Numbered from the stretch's first letter, positions 25,573-35,125 are shown. The stretch: DNA of 64,000 nt from Tolumonas sp008015085 (GCA_029265125.1 JAJUJX010000001.1:434001-498000); one strand, 5' to 3'. Numbers and translations are program-made. Notes: generated by a model from the sequence alone, not told the origin.

Positions 25573-28014
25573 TTGTCCCAGCTGCCGATCCATGAGTTAT
25601 TACCGCAGATTGCACAGGCTTGTCAGGCATCAAATCAACTGATCCTGCAAGCGGCTCCTGGTGCCGGGAAATCGACGGTGGTTCCGTTATTTTTGCTGCA
25701 GCAACTGCCGGGAATGGGCCGCATTATCATGCTGGAGCCGCGCCGCCTGGCGGCACGAAATATCGCGCTTTATCTGGCTCAGCAGCTTAATGAACCCGTG
25801 GGACAACAGGTAGGCTATCGTGTACGCGGCGAGCAGAAAGTCAGTAAGACAACCCGCCTGGAAATTGTCACGGAAGGCATACTGACGCGTATGCTGCAGC
25901 AGGATCCGGAGCTTTCTGGCGTGGATATGCTGATCTTCGATGAGTTCCATGAGCGTAGTTTGCAGGCCGATACCGCACTGGCGTTTGCACTGGAAAGTCA
26001 GACGGCCCTGCGCTCTGATCTGAAACTGCTGGTGATGTCAGCGACGCTGGATGGCTTACCGTTAGCCTGCCTGTTACCCGATGCGGTTCAGCTTTCCTGT
26101 CAGGGGCGGGCATATCCTGTCAGTTATCAATACCGTCCGGTTAATCGTCAGCAGCCGTTAACGCCGCAGTGGGGGAGTGTCATACTCGAAGCCGTGCAGC
26201 AGGAAGCAGGTAGTCTTCTGGTGTTTTTGCCGGGGGCGGGTGAGATCGAACGTCTGGCTGAGTGGCTGCAAACACGGGTTGCAACTGATATTCATGTGCT
26301 GTGCCTGCATGGACGTTTACCGTTTGCGCAGCAACAACAGGCGATCCTTCCTTGTCCTGAAGGGCAGCGTAAAATCGTGCTGACTACGAATGTGGCGGAA
26401 ACGTCGCTGACGATTGAAGGCATTCGGATCGTCATTGATACAGGCTTAGAACGTCGCAGCAGTTTTGATTTGAAAAGCGGTGTTACCCGGCTGGAAACCC
26501 GGCAGATCACCAAAGCGTCTGCGACCCAGCGTGCCGGGCGTGCCGGGCGTTTAGAGCCCGGTGTCTGTTACCGTCTCTGGAGTGAAGAGCAGCAGGATCG
26601 GTTGGAAGAGCAAGCTCCGCCGGAAATTCTGCGCAATGATCTGGCTTCGCTGCTGCTGGAGTCAGCGTTGTGGGGGAGTTCGCCGGAGGAATTACCTTTT
26701 CTGGATATGCCTCCGGCACCTGCGCTGAATGTCGGTCGTCAGTTGTTGCGCTGGCTGGAAATTTTTGATGAGCAAAACCGGCTGACGGAAAAAGGCCGGC
26801 AGTTGGCGCAATTACCTTGTGAACCCCGGTTTGGGCATTTGTTGTCTGAGGCAAAAGCACTCGAACAACAAGGGTATGCCGGTATGCTGTCCTCAGCTTG
26901 TTATCTGGTGGCGTTACTGGAAGAGCGCGTGCCGGGGAATGATCCGATCTCGGTACAGCTGACCCGTTTTGCGTCGAGTCTGCGCCCTGCGGCACAACGC
27001 TGGTGGCAGCGACTGCATGGTGAGGGCACGATGCCAGCCCTCTCTGTGACACACACTGATATTCTGGCGGCATTGGCCTGGCCGGATCGTATTGCCCGGC
27101 AGAGCAGTGAGCTTCGTTACCAGTTAGCGAATGGCCAGCGGGCGGATTTGATAGCCGATCATCCGTGTCAAGGAAAAGAGTGGCTGGTGGGCATTTCATT
27201 ACAACAGACCGACTACGGGCTGCGTATTTTTACCGCAGAGCCGCTGGATATTGAGGCTCTGGCACAAATTGAACCGACCTTCTTTCGCGAAGAAACTTTT
27301 TTGGGGTGGGACAGTAAAGAAGAGCGGGTCAGAGCTGAAAAACAGCGCTGTCTTGGTTCGATTGTGCTTAAACGTCAGCCATTGACTTCACTGACGGCAG
27401 AACAAAAAGCGCAGTGTCTGCTGGAAGGGATCCGTCAGCATGGTTTGTCTTGCCTGCCATGGGATGCCGAGAGTGAGCAATGGCTGCAACGCTGGCGCTG
27501 TGGTGCTGAGTGGCTGCCGGAGCTGGGGTTACCAGCGGCTGATGATGTTTCATTATTGGCTGAGCTGAAAACTTGGCTACTGCCACATATTGATGGCTTC
27601 TCGCGACTGGATGAGTTAAAACGCCTCTCGTTACTGACACTTTTGCGCAACTGCCTGAGCTGGCCGCAACAGCAAAAACTGGACGAATTGCTGCCAACGC
27701 ATTTTACCGCACCGACCGGCAGCCGGATTGCATTACGTTATGAGGCCGGACGGCCTCCGGTACTGGCTGTGCGGATCCAGGAAATGTTCGGGCAACGCGA
27801 AACACCGGCGGTGGCAAATGGCAAGGTGTCGTTGCAGATTGAATTATTGTCGCCAGCGAAACGTCCGCTGCAGATCACGCAGGATCTGGTGGCATTCTGG
27901 CAAGGGGCTTACAACGAAGTGAAAAAAGAAGGCAAAGGGCGTTATCCCAAACATTACTGGCCTGATGATCCGCTGCAGGCTATGCCGACTAAAACCGTTA
28001 AACGCTTAATGTGA
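25573..28014 (+). CDS. hrpB: ATP-dependent helicase HrpB
   Basis: An 813-residue DEAH-box helicase. Motif I is QAAPGAGKSTVVP (residues 26-38), motif II DEFHERS, motif III VMSATLD, and motif VI QRAGRAGRLEPG. The C-terminal HrpB domain ends in the typical RYPKHYWPDDPLQAMPT. The role in Gram-negative bacteria is poorly defined; an RNA-related function is assumed from the family. The start is TTG at 25573, seven bases after GGAG; no in-frame ATG precedes motif I. mrcB follows within 10 bases, as in E. coli. Confidence 0.96.
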   Translation: MSQLPIHELLPQIAQACQASNQLILQAAPGAGKSTVVPLFLLQQLPGMGRIIMLEPRRLAARNIALYLAQQLNEPVGQQVGYRVRGEQKVSKTTRLEIVTEGILTRMLQQDPELSGVDMLIFDEFHERSLQADTALAFALESQTALRSDLKLLVMSATLDGLPLACLLPDAVQLSCQGRAYPVSYQYRPVNRQQPLTPQWGSVILEAVQQEAGSLLVFLPGAGEIERLAEWLQTRVATDIHVLCLHGRLPFAQQQQAILPCPEGQRKIVLTTNVAETSLTIEGIRIVIDTGLERRSSFDLKSGVTRLETRQITKASATQRAGRAGRLEPGVCYRLWSEEQQDRLEEQAPPEILRNDLASLLLESALWGSSPEELPFLDMPPAPALNVGRQLLRWLEIFDEQNRLTEKGRQLAQLPCEPRFGHLLSEAKALEQQGYAGMLSSACYLVALLEERVPGNDPISVQLTRFASSLRPAAQRWWQRLHGEGTMPALSVTHTDILAALAWPDRIARQSSELRYQLANGQRADLIADHPCQGKEWLVGISLQQTDYGLRIFTAEPLDIEALAQIEPTFFREETFLGWDSKEERVRAEKQRCLGSIVLKRQPLTSLTAEQKAQCLLEGIRQHGLSCLPWDAESEQWLQRWRCGAEWLPELGLPAADDVSLLAELKTWLLPHIDGFSRLDELKRLSLLTLLRNCLSWPQQQKLDELLPTHFTAPTGSRIALRYEAGRPPVLAVRIQEMFGQRETPAVANGKVSLQIELLSPAKRPLQITQDLVAFWQGAYNEVKKEGKGRYPKHYWPDDPLQAMPTKTVKRLM

Positions 28015-28024
28015 CAGGAAATCA

Positions 28025-30340
28025 TTGCTCGTGGCTAAAAAATCAACAAAGAAAAAGACGCCGGTTTATCCTTTCTGGCACTGGCGTCGCTGGATCGGGT
28101 TTGCTATCAAACTGGGTTTGGTGGGTATTGCCTTCATGGTGTTATTTGGCATTTATCTCGACAGTCTGATCCACAGTAAGTTTGATAGTGGCCAGAAATG
28201 GCAGTTACCGGCAGTGGTGTATAGTCGTCCGCTGGAATTGTTTCCTGGTCAGCGTTTGTCGATGCAACAGATGCTGCATGAGCTGAAGTTGCTGAACTAT
28301 CGGGAAAGCACAAATCCGAAAGGGCCGGGGCAATATGCGGTCAATCAGAGCGGGCAGCGAATGGTTGTGGTACGCCGCTCATTCAACTTTGCAGATGGCA
28401 CAGAAAAAGCTCGTCCATTGCTGCTGAGTTTCAGTGGACAACGTCTGGCCAGCATTAAAAATGCTGACAATATGCGTGATCTTGGCTATGTGCGGATGGA
28501 TCCGGTACTGTTGGATCGCCTCAGCAGCGATGAGATCGAAGACCGTATTCTGTTGCGTATTAATCAGGTGCCACAGTCATTCGTCAACATGCTGCTGTTG
28601 ATTGAAGATCGTGATTTCTACAACCACGGCGGTGTCTCGCTGCTCTCTATCGGCCGAGCTTTTTTAGCCAACCTGAGAGCCGGTCATGCGGTGCAGGGCG
28701 GCAGTACACTGACGCAACAGCTGGCGAAAAACTATTTTCTGACCCGTGAACGCAGCATCTGGCGTAAGGTGCAGGAAGCCTACATGGCGGTGATTATTGA
28801 TTATCGCTATGAAAAAAATCAGATCCTCGAAACTTATATGAATGAGATTTATCTCGGTCAGAATTTCGCGCAAGGGGTTTATGGTTTCGGGCTGGCGTCC
28901 TATTTCTATTTCGGCATGCCACTCAATGAACTGGAACCGGATCAGATGGCGTTGCTGGTTACCATGGTGCGAGGTCCCTCTTATTATGATCCGTGGCGTT
29001 ATCCTGAGCGGGCACAGCAACGGCGGGATATGATCCTGCGACTGATGCTGGAAAATAACCAACTGACACCGGAACAGTTCCAGCTTTATGCTGCACGACC
29101 GCTGGGGCTGATTGAGCGAGGGCAGATGACATTTGGCCGCACGCCGGCGTTTATGAATCTGCTGCGACGGGAATTACGTCTGCGCTTTGGTGATGGTTTC
29201 CTGAAACAGTCTGGGCTGAAAATATTTACCAGCCTGGATCCAGTCGCGCAACAGGCTGCTGAGGATTCGGTGTCAACGCAGCTGGACAGCATTGAGAAAC
29301 GGCTAAACCGTAAATCGTTGCAAGGTGCCATGGTAGTGACTAACCGCCATACAGGCGAGGTCTCTGCGCTGGTCGGTGGACGGGATACTGAATATGCAGG
29401 TCTGAACCGCGCTCTGGATGCCCGTCGTCCGATCGGTTCGCAGGTAAAACCGTCGGTTTATCTAACCGCGTTAGATCAAGGCTATCAATTGGCGACGCCA
29501 CTGAAAGATGAACCGTTGCAGCTACGTAATCAGGGCGGTAAGACCTGGGCTCCGCAAAACTACGATAAGACTTATCGCGGTAATGTGCCTTTGTATGCGG
29601 CGATGGCGAACTCACTGAACGTACCTACTGTTCGTCTGGGTATGGCGGTGGGGATCCCTGCCGTGGCAGAAACACTGAAGAATATGGGGGTTACACAGGA
29701 CATTCCGATGTTCCCGTCGTTATTCCTTGGCATTCTGGAGCTGACGCCATATGAAGTTAATCAGGCTTTTTTGACATTGGCGACGGAAGGGTTGTATCAG
29801 CCATTAACAGCGATCAGAACGATTCAGGATAGTACTGACAAAGTCATCTATCAGCGTGCAGAAAAAGCTGAGCGTCGGCTGGATAGTCAGTCAGCTTATC
29901 TTACCCTGTTTGCTATGACCAAGGTCGCCAGTTTAGGAACAGCTCGAAGTCTGGCTGCTAAATTCCCGAATGCAGTACTGGCTGGTAAAACGGGAACAAC
30001 GGATAACCTGCGTGATGCCTGGTTTACTGGTATGGATAACGATGAAGTCATCACTGTATGGGTTGGTCGTGATGACAACAAACCTGCCGGACTGACTGGA
30101 TCGAATGGTGCATTACCGCTGTTTAGTGATTATATGACTCGTCGGGGCGTAAATTCACTGAAATTGCCTGTTCCTCAGGGGATCTCAATGGTGAATTTCA
30201 ACCTGAGTGGTAAACCGGTCGCCAGCGGTTGTGGCGGAGCAATGATGTTGCCAGCGAGAGCTGATAAGTTACCGCCCGCAGAGAGTTGCAGTAGTACGCC
30301 GGTGGACTGGATTAAGAATATTTTCTCTGGTGGGGAATAA
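28025..30340 (+). CDS. mrcB: Penicillin-binding protein 1B
   Basis: A 771-residue bifunctional peptidoglycan synthase: short basic cytoplasmic tail, one membrane helix (residues 20-45), UB2H-like region (55-150), GT51 transglycosylase (LLIEDRDFYNHGGVS, GGSTLTQQLAKNYFL, EIYLGQ) and transpeptidase with SxxK (RRPIGSQVKPSVYL), SLN (ANSLNVPT) and KTGTT motifs. The start is either TTG 28025 or GTG 28031; AGGA at 28016 fits the TTG slightly better. It follows hrpB closely and is probably co-transcribed with it. A repeat element lies downstream. Confidence 0.96.
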   Translation: MLVAKKSTKKKTPVYPFWHWRRWIGFAIKLGLVGIAFMVLFGIYLDSLIHSKFDSGQKWQLPAVVYSRPLELFPGQRLSMQQMLHELKLLNYRESTNPKGPGQYAVNQSGQRMVVVRRSFNFADGTEKARPLLLSFSGQRLASIKNADNMRDLGYVRMDPVLLDRLSSDEIEDRILLRINQVPQSFVNMLLLIEDRDFYNHGGVSLLSIGRAFLANLRAGHAVQGGSTLTQQLAKNYFLTRERSIWRKVQEAYMAVIIDYRYEKNQILETYMNEIYLGQNFAQGVYGFGLASYFYFGMPLNELEPDQMALLVTMVRGPSYYDPWRYPERAQQRRDMILRLMLENNQLTPEQFQLYAARPLGLIERGQMTFGRTPAFMNLLRRELRLRFGDGFLKQSGLKIFTSLDPVAQQAAEDSVSTQLDSIEKRLNRKSLQGAMVVTNRHTGEVSALVGGRDTEYAGLNRALDARRPIGSQVKPSVYLTALDQGYQLATPLKDEPLQLRNQGGKTWAPQNYDKTYRGNVPLYAAMANSLNVPTVRLGMAVGIPAVAETLKNMGVTQDIPMFPSLFLGILELTPYEVNQAFLTLATEGLYQPLTAIRTIQDSTDKVIYQRAEKAERRLDSQSAYLTLFAMTKVASLGTARSLAAKFPNAVLAGKTGTTDNLRDAWFTGMDNDEVITVWVGRDDNKPAGLTGSNGALPLFSDYMTRRGVNSLKLPVPQGISMVNFNLSGKPVASGCGGAMMLPARADKLPPAESCSSTPVDWIKNIFSGGE

Positions 30341-30357
30341 TGTGTCGGGCTTTAGGT

Positions 30358-30446
30358 CATCAACTCAACGCTGACACGCCGTAAATCCATCCATGGAGGC
30401 TTGAGCGCCGCATCCTTGCGGCGCACAGTCGACTTATGAGTTGATG
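30358..30446. repeat. Stem-loop intergenic repeat with conserved core, copy 2
   Basis: A second copy of the element at 8607-8714, between convergent mrcB and yajL. Shared: GACACGC-C/T-GTAAATCCATCC, TGGA, and a GC hairpin with the same TCCT loop (GCGCCGCA-TCCT-TGCGGCGC, 30405-30424). Its outer arms (CATCAACTCAA / ATGAGTTGATG) differ from copy 1 but are again self-complementary. Confidence 0.75.
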
Positions 30447-30486
30447 CCCCGCAGCTTCAAGCTAATGAATAGCTGCCTTATCATTC

Positions 30487-31050
30487 TTACGCCAGCATAT
30501 CCTTACGAACTTGATCTGCCGTTTCCTCTCCTTGTAACGCTGCTACGATAGCCAGTGCAAAATCAATGCTGGTTGCAGGCCCCTGGCTGGTGATGAGCTT
30601 ATTCGGTTGATCAACCACAACACGTTGCTGACTTACCTGTCCAGCAGGCAACTGGCTCTGAGTGCCAGGATAGCCAGTCACTGTCGCAGTGCCAATCAGA
30701 CCATGATAGGCGAGTACAAAAGCCGGAGTGGCACAGATAGCGGCGCGCCAGAGATTGAGAGCATGTTGTTTTTTCAGCAGCTCAATCACCAGCGGGTTAT
30801 CGCGCAGATATTCCGCTCCCGGTAATCCGCCCGGTAAGACGATAGCATCAAAGCTTTCATGAGCTACTTCTTCCAGCAGATGATCGGCAACCAGATGTAC
30901 TCCGCGTGAGGCCACTACTTCTCGCTGTTTATTCGGGTTAATCGAAGCGACAGTAACTTTGATATTGCCCCGCACCAGCGTATCAATGCTGGTTACTGTT
31001 TCGATCTCTTCACAACCCGGTGCAATAATCACCAGTGCTCTTTTGCTCAT
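30487..31050 (-). CDS. yajL: DJ-1/PfpI family chaperone-deglycase
   Basis: A 187-residue DJ-1 superfamily protein matching YajL. The reactive Cys106 lies in AAICATPAFVLA and the partner Glu is in APGCEEIETVT. E. coli YajL protects proteins under oxidative and electrophile stress and has been reported as a covalent chaperone or deglycase. It is downstream of panE by 17 bases on the same strand, keeping the E. coli yajL-panE-yajQ neighbourhood. Confidence 0.93.
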   Translation of the reverse strand: MSKRALVIIAPGCEEIETVTSIDTLVRGNIKVTVASINPNKQREVVASRGVHLVADHLLEEVAHESFDAIVLPGGLPGAEYLRDNPLVIELLKKQHALNLWRAAICATPAFVLAYHGLIGTATVTGYPGTQSQLPAGQVSQQRVVVDQPNKLITSQGPATSIDFALAIVAALQGEETADQVRKDMLA

Positions 31051-31067
31051 GTTTTTATCCTTCCCGA

Positions 31068-31973
31068 TTAAATGAACTGAGATTCAAGTGCTTTGATTTG
31101 CAGGTATAACGCACGGTGTCGTGGTAAATCAATACCTTGTTTTTCAGCTTGTTGCAGTAAATAGCCAGTGATGTAATCAATCTCTGTTTTACGCTGATGC
31201 AGCAGATCCTGCTGCATAGAGGAATAATTCTGCGCTGTCCGCTCCACGACTTGCAGGACAATACTTTGTAATTCGTCCGCTGTTTTAGTCACGCCATGCA
31301 CATTCAGCAGAGGTACCAGCTCAGCACATAGTCCGGTGATTTCCTGCTTATGCTGCAGCAAGATACCACTACGCTGATTCAGCACCGCCGTCATCGGGTT
31401 AATGACGGCATTGATGGCCAGTTTTATCCATTGTCGCTCAGCAATATTTTCACTCCATCCGGCGTGGCCCAATGCTTTTTCAAATCGAGGAACCAGGTGC
31501 TGATAAGATTCTCCGGCCTGGTTTAATGCTCCCAGCCAGGTTTCGCCAAAACCGGTATGCTCGACATGATGCGGATCGGTTTTCAGTGCACCACAACTGG
31601 TAACGCCTGCTAGAAGGGGATTATTGGGAAAGTGATCCAACAGCCATTCAGCGGTTCCCATACCATTGTGCAGCAGAATAATGGCACAATCCGGCGGTAA
31701 TACACCTTGCAATGGAGCTAAGGCATGGATGACTTGCCAGACTTTAGTGGTCACCAGCAGTACATCGCTGTGGGATAACTCTTGCAAGGTACACAGCGGC
31801 AGCTCGCAAAAGCAGAGTGAACTATCCCGTCGTTTGAGTTCGATCCCCATACTGGCATTGGCAGTGTGATGTGTCCGGCGCAGATCCAGCAAATTCACAG
31901 ACTCACCGGATGATTGTAGTTGGGTCGCGAGTAAGGAACCGATTGCACCGGCACCCAGAATTGTCCATTGCAT
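31068..31973 (-). CDS. panE: 2-Dehydropantoate 2-reductase
   Basis: About 301 residues. It reduces ketopantoate to pantoate with NADPH in pantothenate (vitamin B5) synthesis. The NADP fold is at the N-terminus (MQWTILGAGAIGSLLATQL), with TKVWQVIHAL, LLHNGMG and the catalytic Lys region IKLAINAVINPMTA. I prefer ATG 31973 over GTG 31979 because it gives the family's usual N-terminus, although spacing from AGAGAG is long. It is divergent from yajQ and followed by yajL. Confidence 0.93.
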   Translation of the reverse strand: MQWTILGAGAIGSLLATQLQSSGESVNLLDLRRTHHTANASMGIELKRRDSSLCFCELPLCTLQELSHSDVLLVTTKVWQVIHALAPLQGVLPPDCAIILLHNGMGTAEWLLDHFPNNPLLAGVTSCGALKTDPHHVEHTGFGETWLGALNQAGESYQHLVPRFEKALGHAGWSENIAERQWIKLAINAVINPMTAVLNQRSGILLQHKQEITGLCAELVPLLNVHGVTKTADELQSIVLQVVERTAQNYSSMQQDLLHQRKTEIDYITGYLLQQAEKQGIDLPRHRALYLQIKALESQFI

Positions 31974-32112
31974 AAACACGTAACTCTCTGTCTGCTTTAC
32001 TAATAATTGTAAATGGTTAAATGAGTTCTGGCAGCTTTAACGGCAGATAACCTTCTTTCATGGCCCTATTTCTGTTAAATTTGTCGCCAATTTGTAATAA
32101 GGAGAATTCTCT

Positions 32113-32595
32113 ATGCCATCTTTTGACATTGTATCTGAAGTCGCGATGAACGAAGTTCAGAACGCGGTGGAAAATGCTAACCGCGAATTGCAGACCCGTT
32201 TTGATTTTCGTGGTGTTGATGCTTCTTTTGAACTGAATAAAGAAGAGATCAAGATGGCAGCAGATGCTGACTTCCAACTGAAACAGATGATTGACATCCT
32301 GCGTGAGAAAGTACTGAAACGCAATCTGGATACTTCCTGTCTGGAATTTGGTGATGTGGAGCATTCTGGTCGCCGTTACTTTCAGGTTGTAAAACTGAAA
32401 CAAGGTATTGCGACCGACGTAGCCAAGAAACTGGTAAAACTGATCAAAGACTCCAAAATCAAAGTTCAGGCTGCGATTCAGGGTGATGAAGTGCGTGTTA
32501 CTGGCAAGAAACGCGATGATTTGCAGGAAACAATGGCATTAGTGCGTGGTGCAGATCTGGGGCAGCCGTTCCAGTTCACTAATTTCCGTGACTAA
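32113..32595 (+). CDS. yajQ: YajQ family nucleotide-binding protein
   Basis: A 160-residue protein with two RRM-like folds, matching YajQ from its first residues (MPSFDIVSEVAMNEVQNAVENA) to FQFTNFRD. Family members bind c-di-GMP in some species and act in phage or virulence regulation; the role in this organism is not shown. AAGGAGA precedes the ATG. Downstream are an ERIC relic and a strong terminator. Confidence 0.95.
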   Translation: MPSFDIVSEVAMNEVQNAVENANRELQTRFDFRGVDASFELNKEEIKMAADADFQLKQMIDILREKVLKRNLDTSCLEFGDVEHSGRRYFQVVKLKQGIATDVAKKLVKLIKDSKIKVQAAIQGDEVRVTGKKRDDLQETMALVRGADLGQPFQFTNFRD

Positions 32596-32618
32596 TTAGC
32601 ATTTAAATGCATTTTTGA

Positions 32619-32651
32619 TATACCCAGACAACTTCAAGTGGGAAGGGTATA
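32619..32651. repeat. Internally deleted ERIC-type relic
   Basis: A 33-base near-palindrome TATACCC...GGGTATA. Its right 20 bases equal the reverse complement of the left end of the full element at 24683, and its left 16 bases match the other end at 14 positions. It is therefore an ERIC with about 95 central bases missing, located between yajQ and its terminator. Confidence 0.8.
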
Positions 32652-32689
32652 GCCTCCTGTGAGCGAATGCTTCAGGAGGCTTTATTTTT
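32652..32689 (+). terminator. yajQ terminator
   Basis: Eight-base-pair stem GCCTCCTG/CAGGAGGC followed by TTTATTTTT, directly after the ERIC relic and 12 bases before the ampG start codon. Confidence 0.85.
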
Positions 32690-32700
32690 CGGAAAAGATC

Positions 32701-33939
32701 ATGCCTCAACTGCATTGGTATCAACAATTATTTACCCGGCGCATGCTGATCTGCGTTTTTACCGGCTTCAGTTCGGGTTTACCGCTTTATCTGTTGCTGA
32801 ATCTGGTGCCTGCCTGGCTGAAGACAGAGCATATAGATTTGAAAGCTATCGGGTTACTGTCTCTGGTTCAGTTTCCTTATACCTGGAAATTTATCTGGTC
32901 TCCATTTATTGACCGCTTTCCTATTCTTGGATTGGGGCGTCGTCGCGGCTGGATGCTGGCTTCGCAGCTGGCATTGATTCTGGCGATTGCGGCAATGGGT
33001 TTTCTGTCACCACAGACTTCATTGTGGAGCATTGCATATCTGGCCTTTGGTGTCGCTTTTTTCAGTGCCAGTCAGGATATCGTTCTGGATGCTTATCGGC
33101 GGGAAATTCTGAGTGATCAGGAGCTGGGGCTCGGAAATTCAGTACATGTAAACGCCTACCGGATTGCCGGCTTAGTGCCTGGATCGTTATCGCTGATTAT
33201 GGCTGATCATTTGCCATGGCATTGGGTCTTCCCGATCACAGCTTTGTTTATGCTTCCCGGACTAATGCTGACGCTGGTCTGTCAAGAACCTGCTGCAACC
33301 CGAGCACCAAAAACACTGCGGGAAGCAGTCGTTGAACCATTTCATGAATTTATGCAACGACAGGGTGTCCAGAATGCTTTACTGATCCTGGCATTTATCT
33401 TTCTGTATAAGCTGGGTGACAGTATGGCCACTTCGCTGGCGACACCGTTCTATCAGGATATTGGGTTCAGTAAGACGGAGATTGGTCTTATTGCGAAACA
33501 TGCCGGACTCTGGCCTAGTGTGATTGGCGGTATGCTGGGCGGGATCTGGATGCTACGGCTCGGTATCAACCGCGCATTATGGGTGTTCGGTGTTGTGCAA
33601 CTGTTGGCGATTTTTGGCTTCTGGTTTCTGGCTGGAGTGGGGCATGACCGAATGGTACTGGCAGGCGTGATAGGATTTGAAGCGTTTGGTGTGGGTGTCG
33701 GTACGGCAGCGTTTACGGCATTCATTGCCAGAACCACGGATCCCCGTTATACCGCCACACAGTTTGCGTTGTTTACCAGTCTGGCAGCAGTGCCACGTAC
33801 TTTTTTTAACGCCAGTACTGGCTGGCTGGTGGAAGCGTTAGGCTGGCAGTCTTTCTTTCTGCTATGTGCACTGTTGGCGGTACCCGGTATGCTGCTGTTG
33901 TTTAAAGTGGCTCCATGGCAGGCAGAAAAAGAGAGTTAA
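32701..33939 (+). CDS. ampG: AmpG-type muropeptide permease
   Basis: A 412-residue MFS transporter with about 12 helices. AmpG signatures are clear: GFSSGLPLYLL in helix 1, PYTWKFIWSPFIDR and FSASQDIVLDAYRREIL. AmpG imports GlcNAc-anhydroMurNAc peptides for cell-wall recycling, which feeds AmpR signalling where present. It lacks the two extra C-terminal helices of the E. coli protein (491 residues), as in many relatives. The ATG at 32701 is preferred; the frame upstream crosses a terminator. It is convergent with ppiA and near yajG, its usual neighbour. Confidence 0.9.
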   Translation: MPQLHWYQQLFTRRMLICVFTGFSSGLPLYLLLNLVPAWLKTEHIDLKAIGLLSLVQFPYTWKFIWSPFIDRFPILGLGRRRGWMLASQLALILAIAAMGFLSPQTSLWSIAYLAFGVAFFSASQDIVLDAYRREILSDQELGLGNSVHVNAYRIAGLVPGSLSLIMADHLPWHWVFPITALFMLPGLMLTLVCQEPAATRAPKTLREAVVEPFHEFMQRQGVQNALLILAFIFLYKLGDSMATSLATPFYQDIGFSKTEIGLIAKHAGLWPSVIGGMLGGIWMLRLGINRALWVFGVVQLLAIFGFWFLAGVGHDRMVLAGVIGFEAFGVGVGTAAFTAFIARTTDPRYTATQFALFTSLAAVPRTFFNASTGWLVEALGWQSFFLLCALLAVPGMLLLFKVAPWQAEKES

Positions 33940-33940
33940 T

Positions 33941-33978
33941 AAAAAAACCGGCAGGGTTGTGTCCAAGCCGGTTTTTTT
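33941..33978. terminator. Bidirectional terminator ampG/ppiA
   Basis: AAAAAAACCGGC ... GCCGGTTTTTTT: a 12-base stem including the A/T runs, with U-runs for both strands, between convergent genes. Confidence 0.92.
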
Positions 33979-33998
33979 GCAATGCAAAAGTTAATCGG

Positions 33999-34553
33999 TT
34001 AATCCAGACGTGTCACCTTGCTGATCACAATCGGGTTATTCGGTACGTCACTGGCCCGCAGTTTCGGGTCAACACTGGTCGGTGCATCAGCAATTTTTTC
34101 CAGCACTTCCATCCCGGATACAACTGTACCAAACACGGTATAGCCGGGTTGCACATTCGCATCCAGTGACAGATTGTCGTTCAGGTTAAAATAGAACTGA
34201 CGAGTTGCGCTATTTGGATCGCTCATGCGAGCCATCGCCAGCGTACCTCGACGGTTGGAAAGACCATTACTGGATTCATTTTCTACTGGCGCATGAGTTG
34301 GTAGTGGTGAAAATTCAGCATTATAGCCGCCAGCCTGAGCCACGAAACCAGGGATCACCCGATGAAACAGTGAGTTGTTATAACTGCCATCGTCCACATA
34401 ACTTAAAAAGTTTGCGACCGTTTTCGGTGCTTTTTCAGCTTCCAGTTCAACAACAATTTTGCCAAGATTAGTTTGCATTTCCACACGCGGACCGCTTGCC
34501 CAGACTAAACCAGGTAACAAAGCAGCCAGCAGTGCCAGTTTACGACACTTCAT
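33999..34553 (-). CDS. ppiA: Periplasmic cyclophilin (peptidyl-prolyl isomerase A)
   Basis: A 184-residue cyclophilin with a signal peptide (residues 1-20, ending VWAS). Active-site segments: NSLFHRVIPGFVAQAGG, LAMARMSDPNSATRQFYFNL and YTVFGTVVSGMEVLEKI. It catalyses proline cis-trans isomerisation in the periplasm. Its ATG shares one base with the yajG stop (TAATG), so translation is coupled. Last gene of rlmG-yajG-ppiA. Confidence 0.95.
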   Translation of the reverse strand: MKCRKLALLAALLPGLVWASGPRVEMQTNLGKIVVELEAEKAPKTVANFLSYVDDGSYNNSLFHRVIPGFVAQAGGYNAEFSPLPTHAPVENESSNGLSNRRGTLAMARMSDPNSATRQFYFNLNDNLSLDANVQPGYTVFGTVVSGMEVLEKIADAPTSVDPKLRASDVPNNPIVISKVTRLD

Positions 34554-35125
34554 TAAAATTGCCCTTTAATTGCACCACGGATCTGATTATCAGACAGCGC
34601 TTGAGCCATGATTTCAGACAGTTGCTCATTCAGCAGCACTTCCAGATCATGAATATCTGGACGAGTGACGCTGTCCTGAGAAGACGCACGGTTATATTCC
34701 TTGTTCAGGATATTCCCATTGTTGGTTACAGTCAGTTTAATACGGCTCTTCGCATTAGAATTATACATCACGCCCGGTTTACTTAAGGTCGCTTGTAACT
34801 CTTCAACCGTGACACTAATGGTAATATTAGACTGATTACCACGGGCTAACCCCTGTTGCAGAAAGCCATCCTGTAACCGTTCGGCCAGCAGAATGTGCGG
34901 TGCAACCTGATTCGAGATCAGTTTGACCGGGCTGTCAGGCAGTGCAATTTTGATAATTTGACTACCGGCACGTTCATCCTGACCATCAATTGAAATATCC
35001 AGACCTGGCTGATAGAAACCATCCAGCTGATCATCGACCACCGGATTCAGATTTGCCTTTTGTGGCCAACTGGCCGCACAGCCAACAAACAGCACGATGC
35101 TGAGGAGTAGCATTAACTTTTTCAT
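34553..35125 (-). CDS. yajG: YajG-like lipoprotein
   Basis: A 190-residue lipoprotein: signal peptide with lipobox LFVGC (Cys16), then a soluble domain matching YajG (LAERLQDGFLQQGL, VTVEELQATLSKPGVMYNS). Family function is unknown. In E. coli yajG borders ampG and bolA, and both are nearby here. It follows rlmG by eight bases and overlaps the ppiA start by one base. Confidence 0.85.
   Translation of the reverse strand: MKKLMLLLSIVLFVGCAASWPQKANLNPVVDDQLDGFYQPGLDISIDGQDERAGSQIIKIALPDSPVKLISNQVAPHILLAERLQDGFLQQGLARGNQSNITISVTVEELQATLSKPGVMYNSNAKSRIKLTVTNNGNILNKEYNRASSQDSVTRPDIHDLEVLLNEQLSEIMAQALSDNQIRGAIKGQF

Noticed and set aside
26507..27199. 230-codon open frame antisense to hrpB
   Set aside because: Lies wholly inside a conserved helicase gene; the translation is Pro/Ala/Ser/Thr-rich without domains, as expected from the opposite strand of a GC-rich codon pattern.
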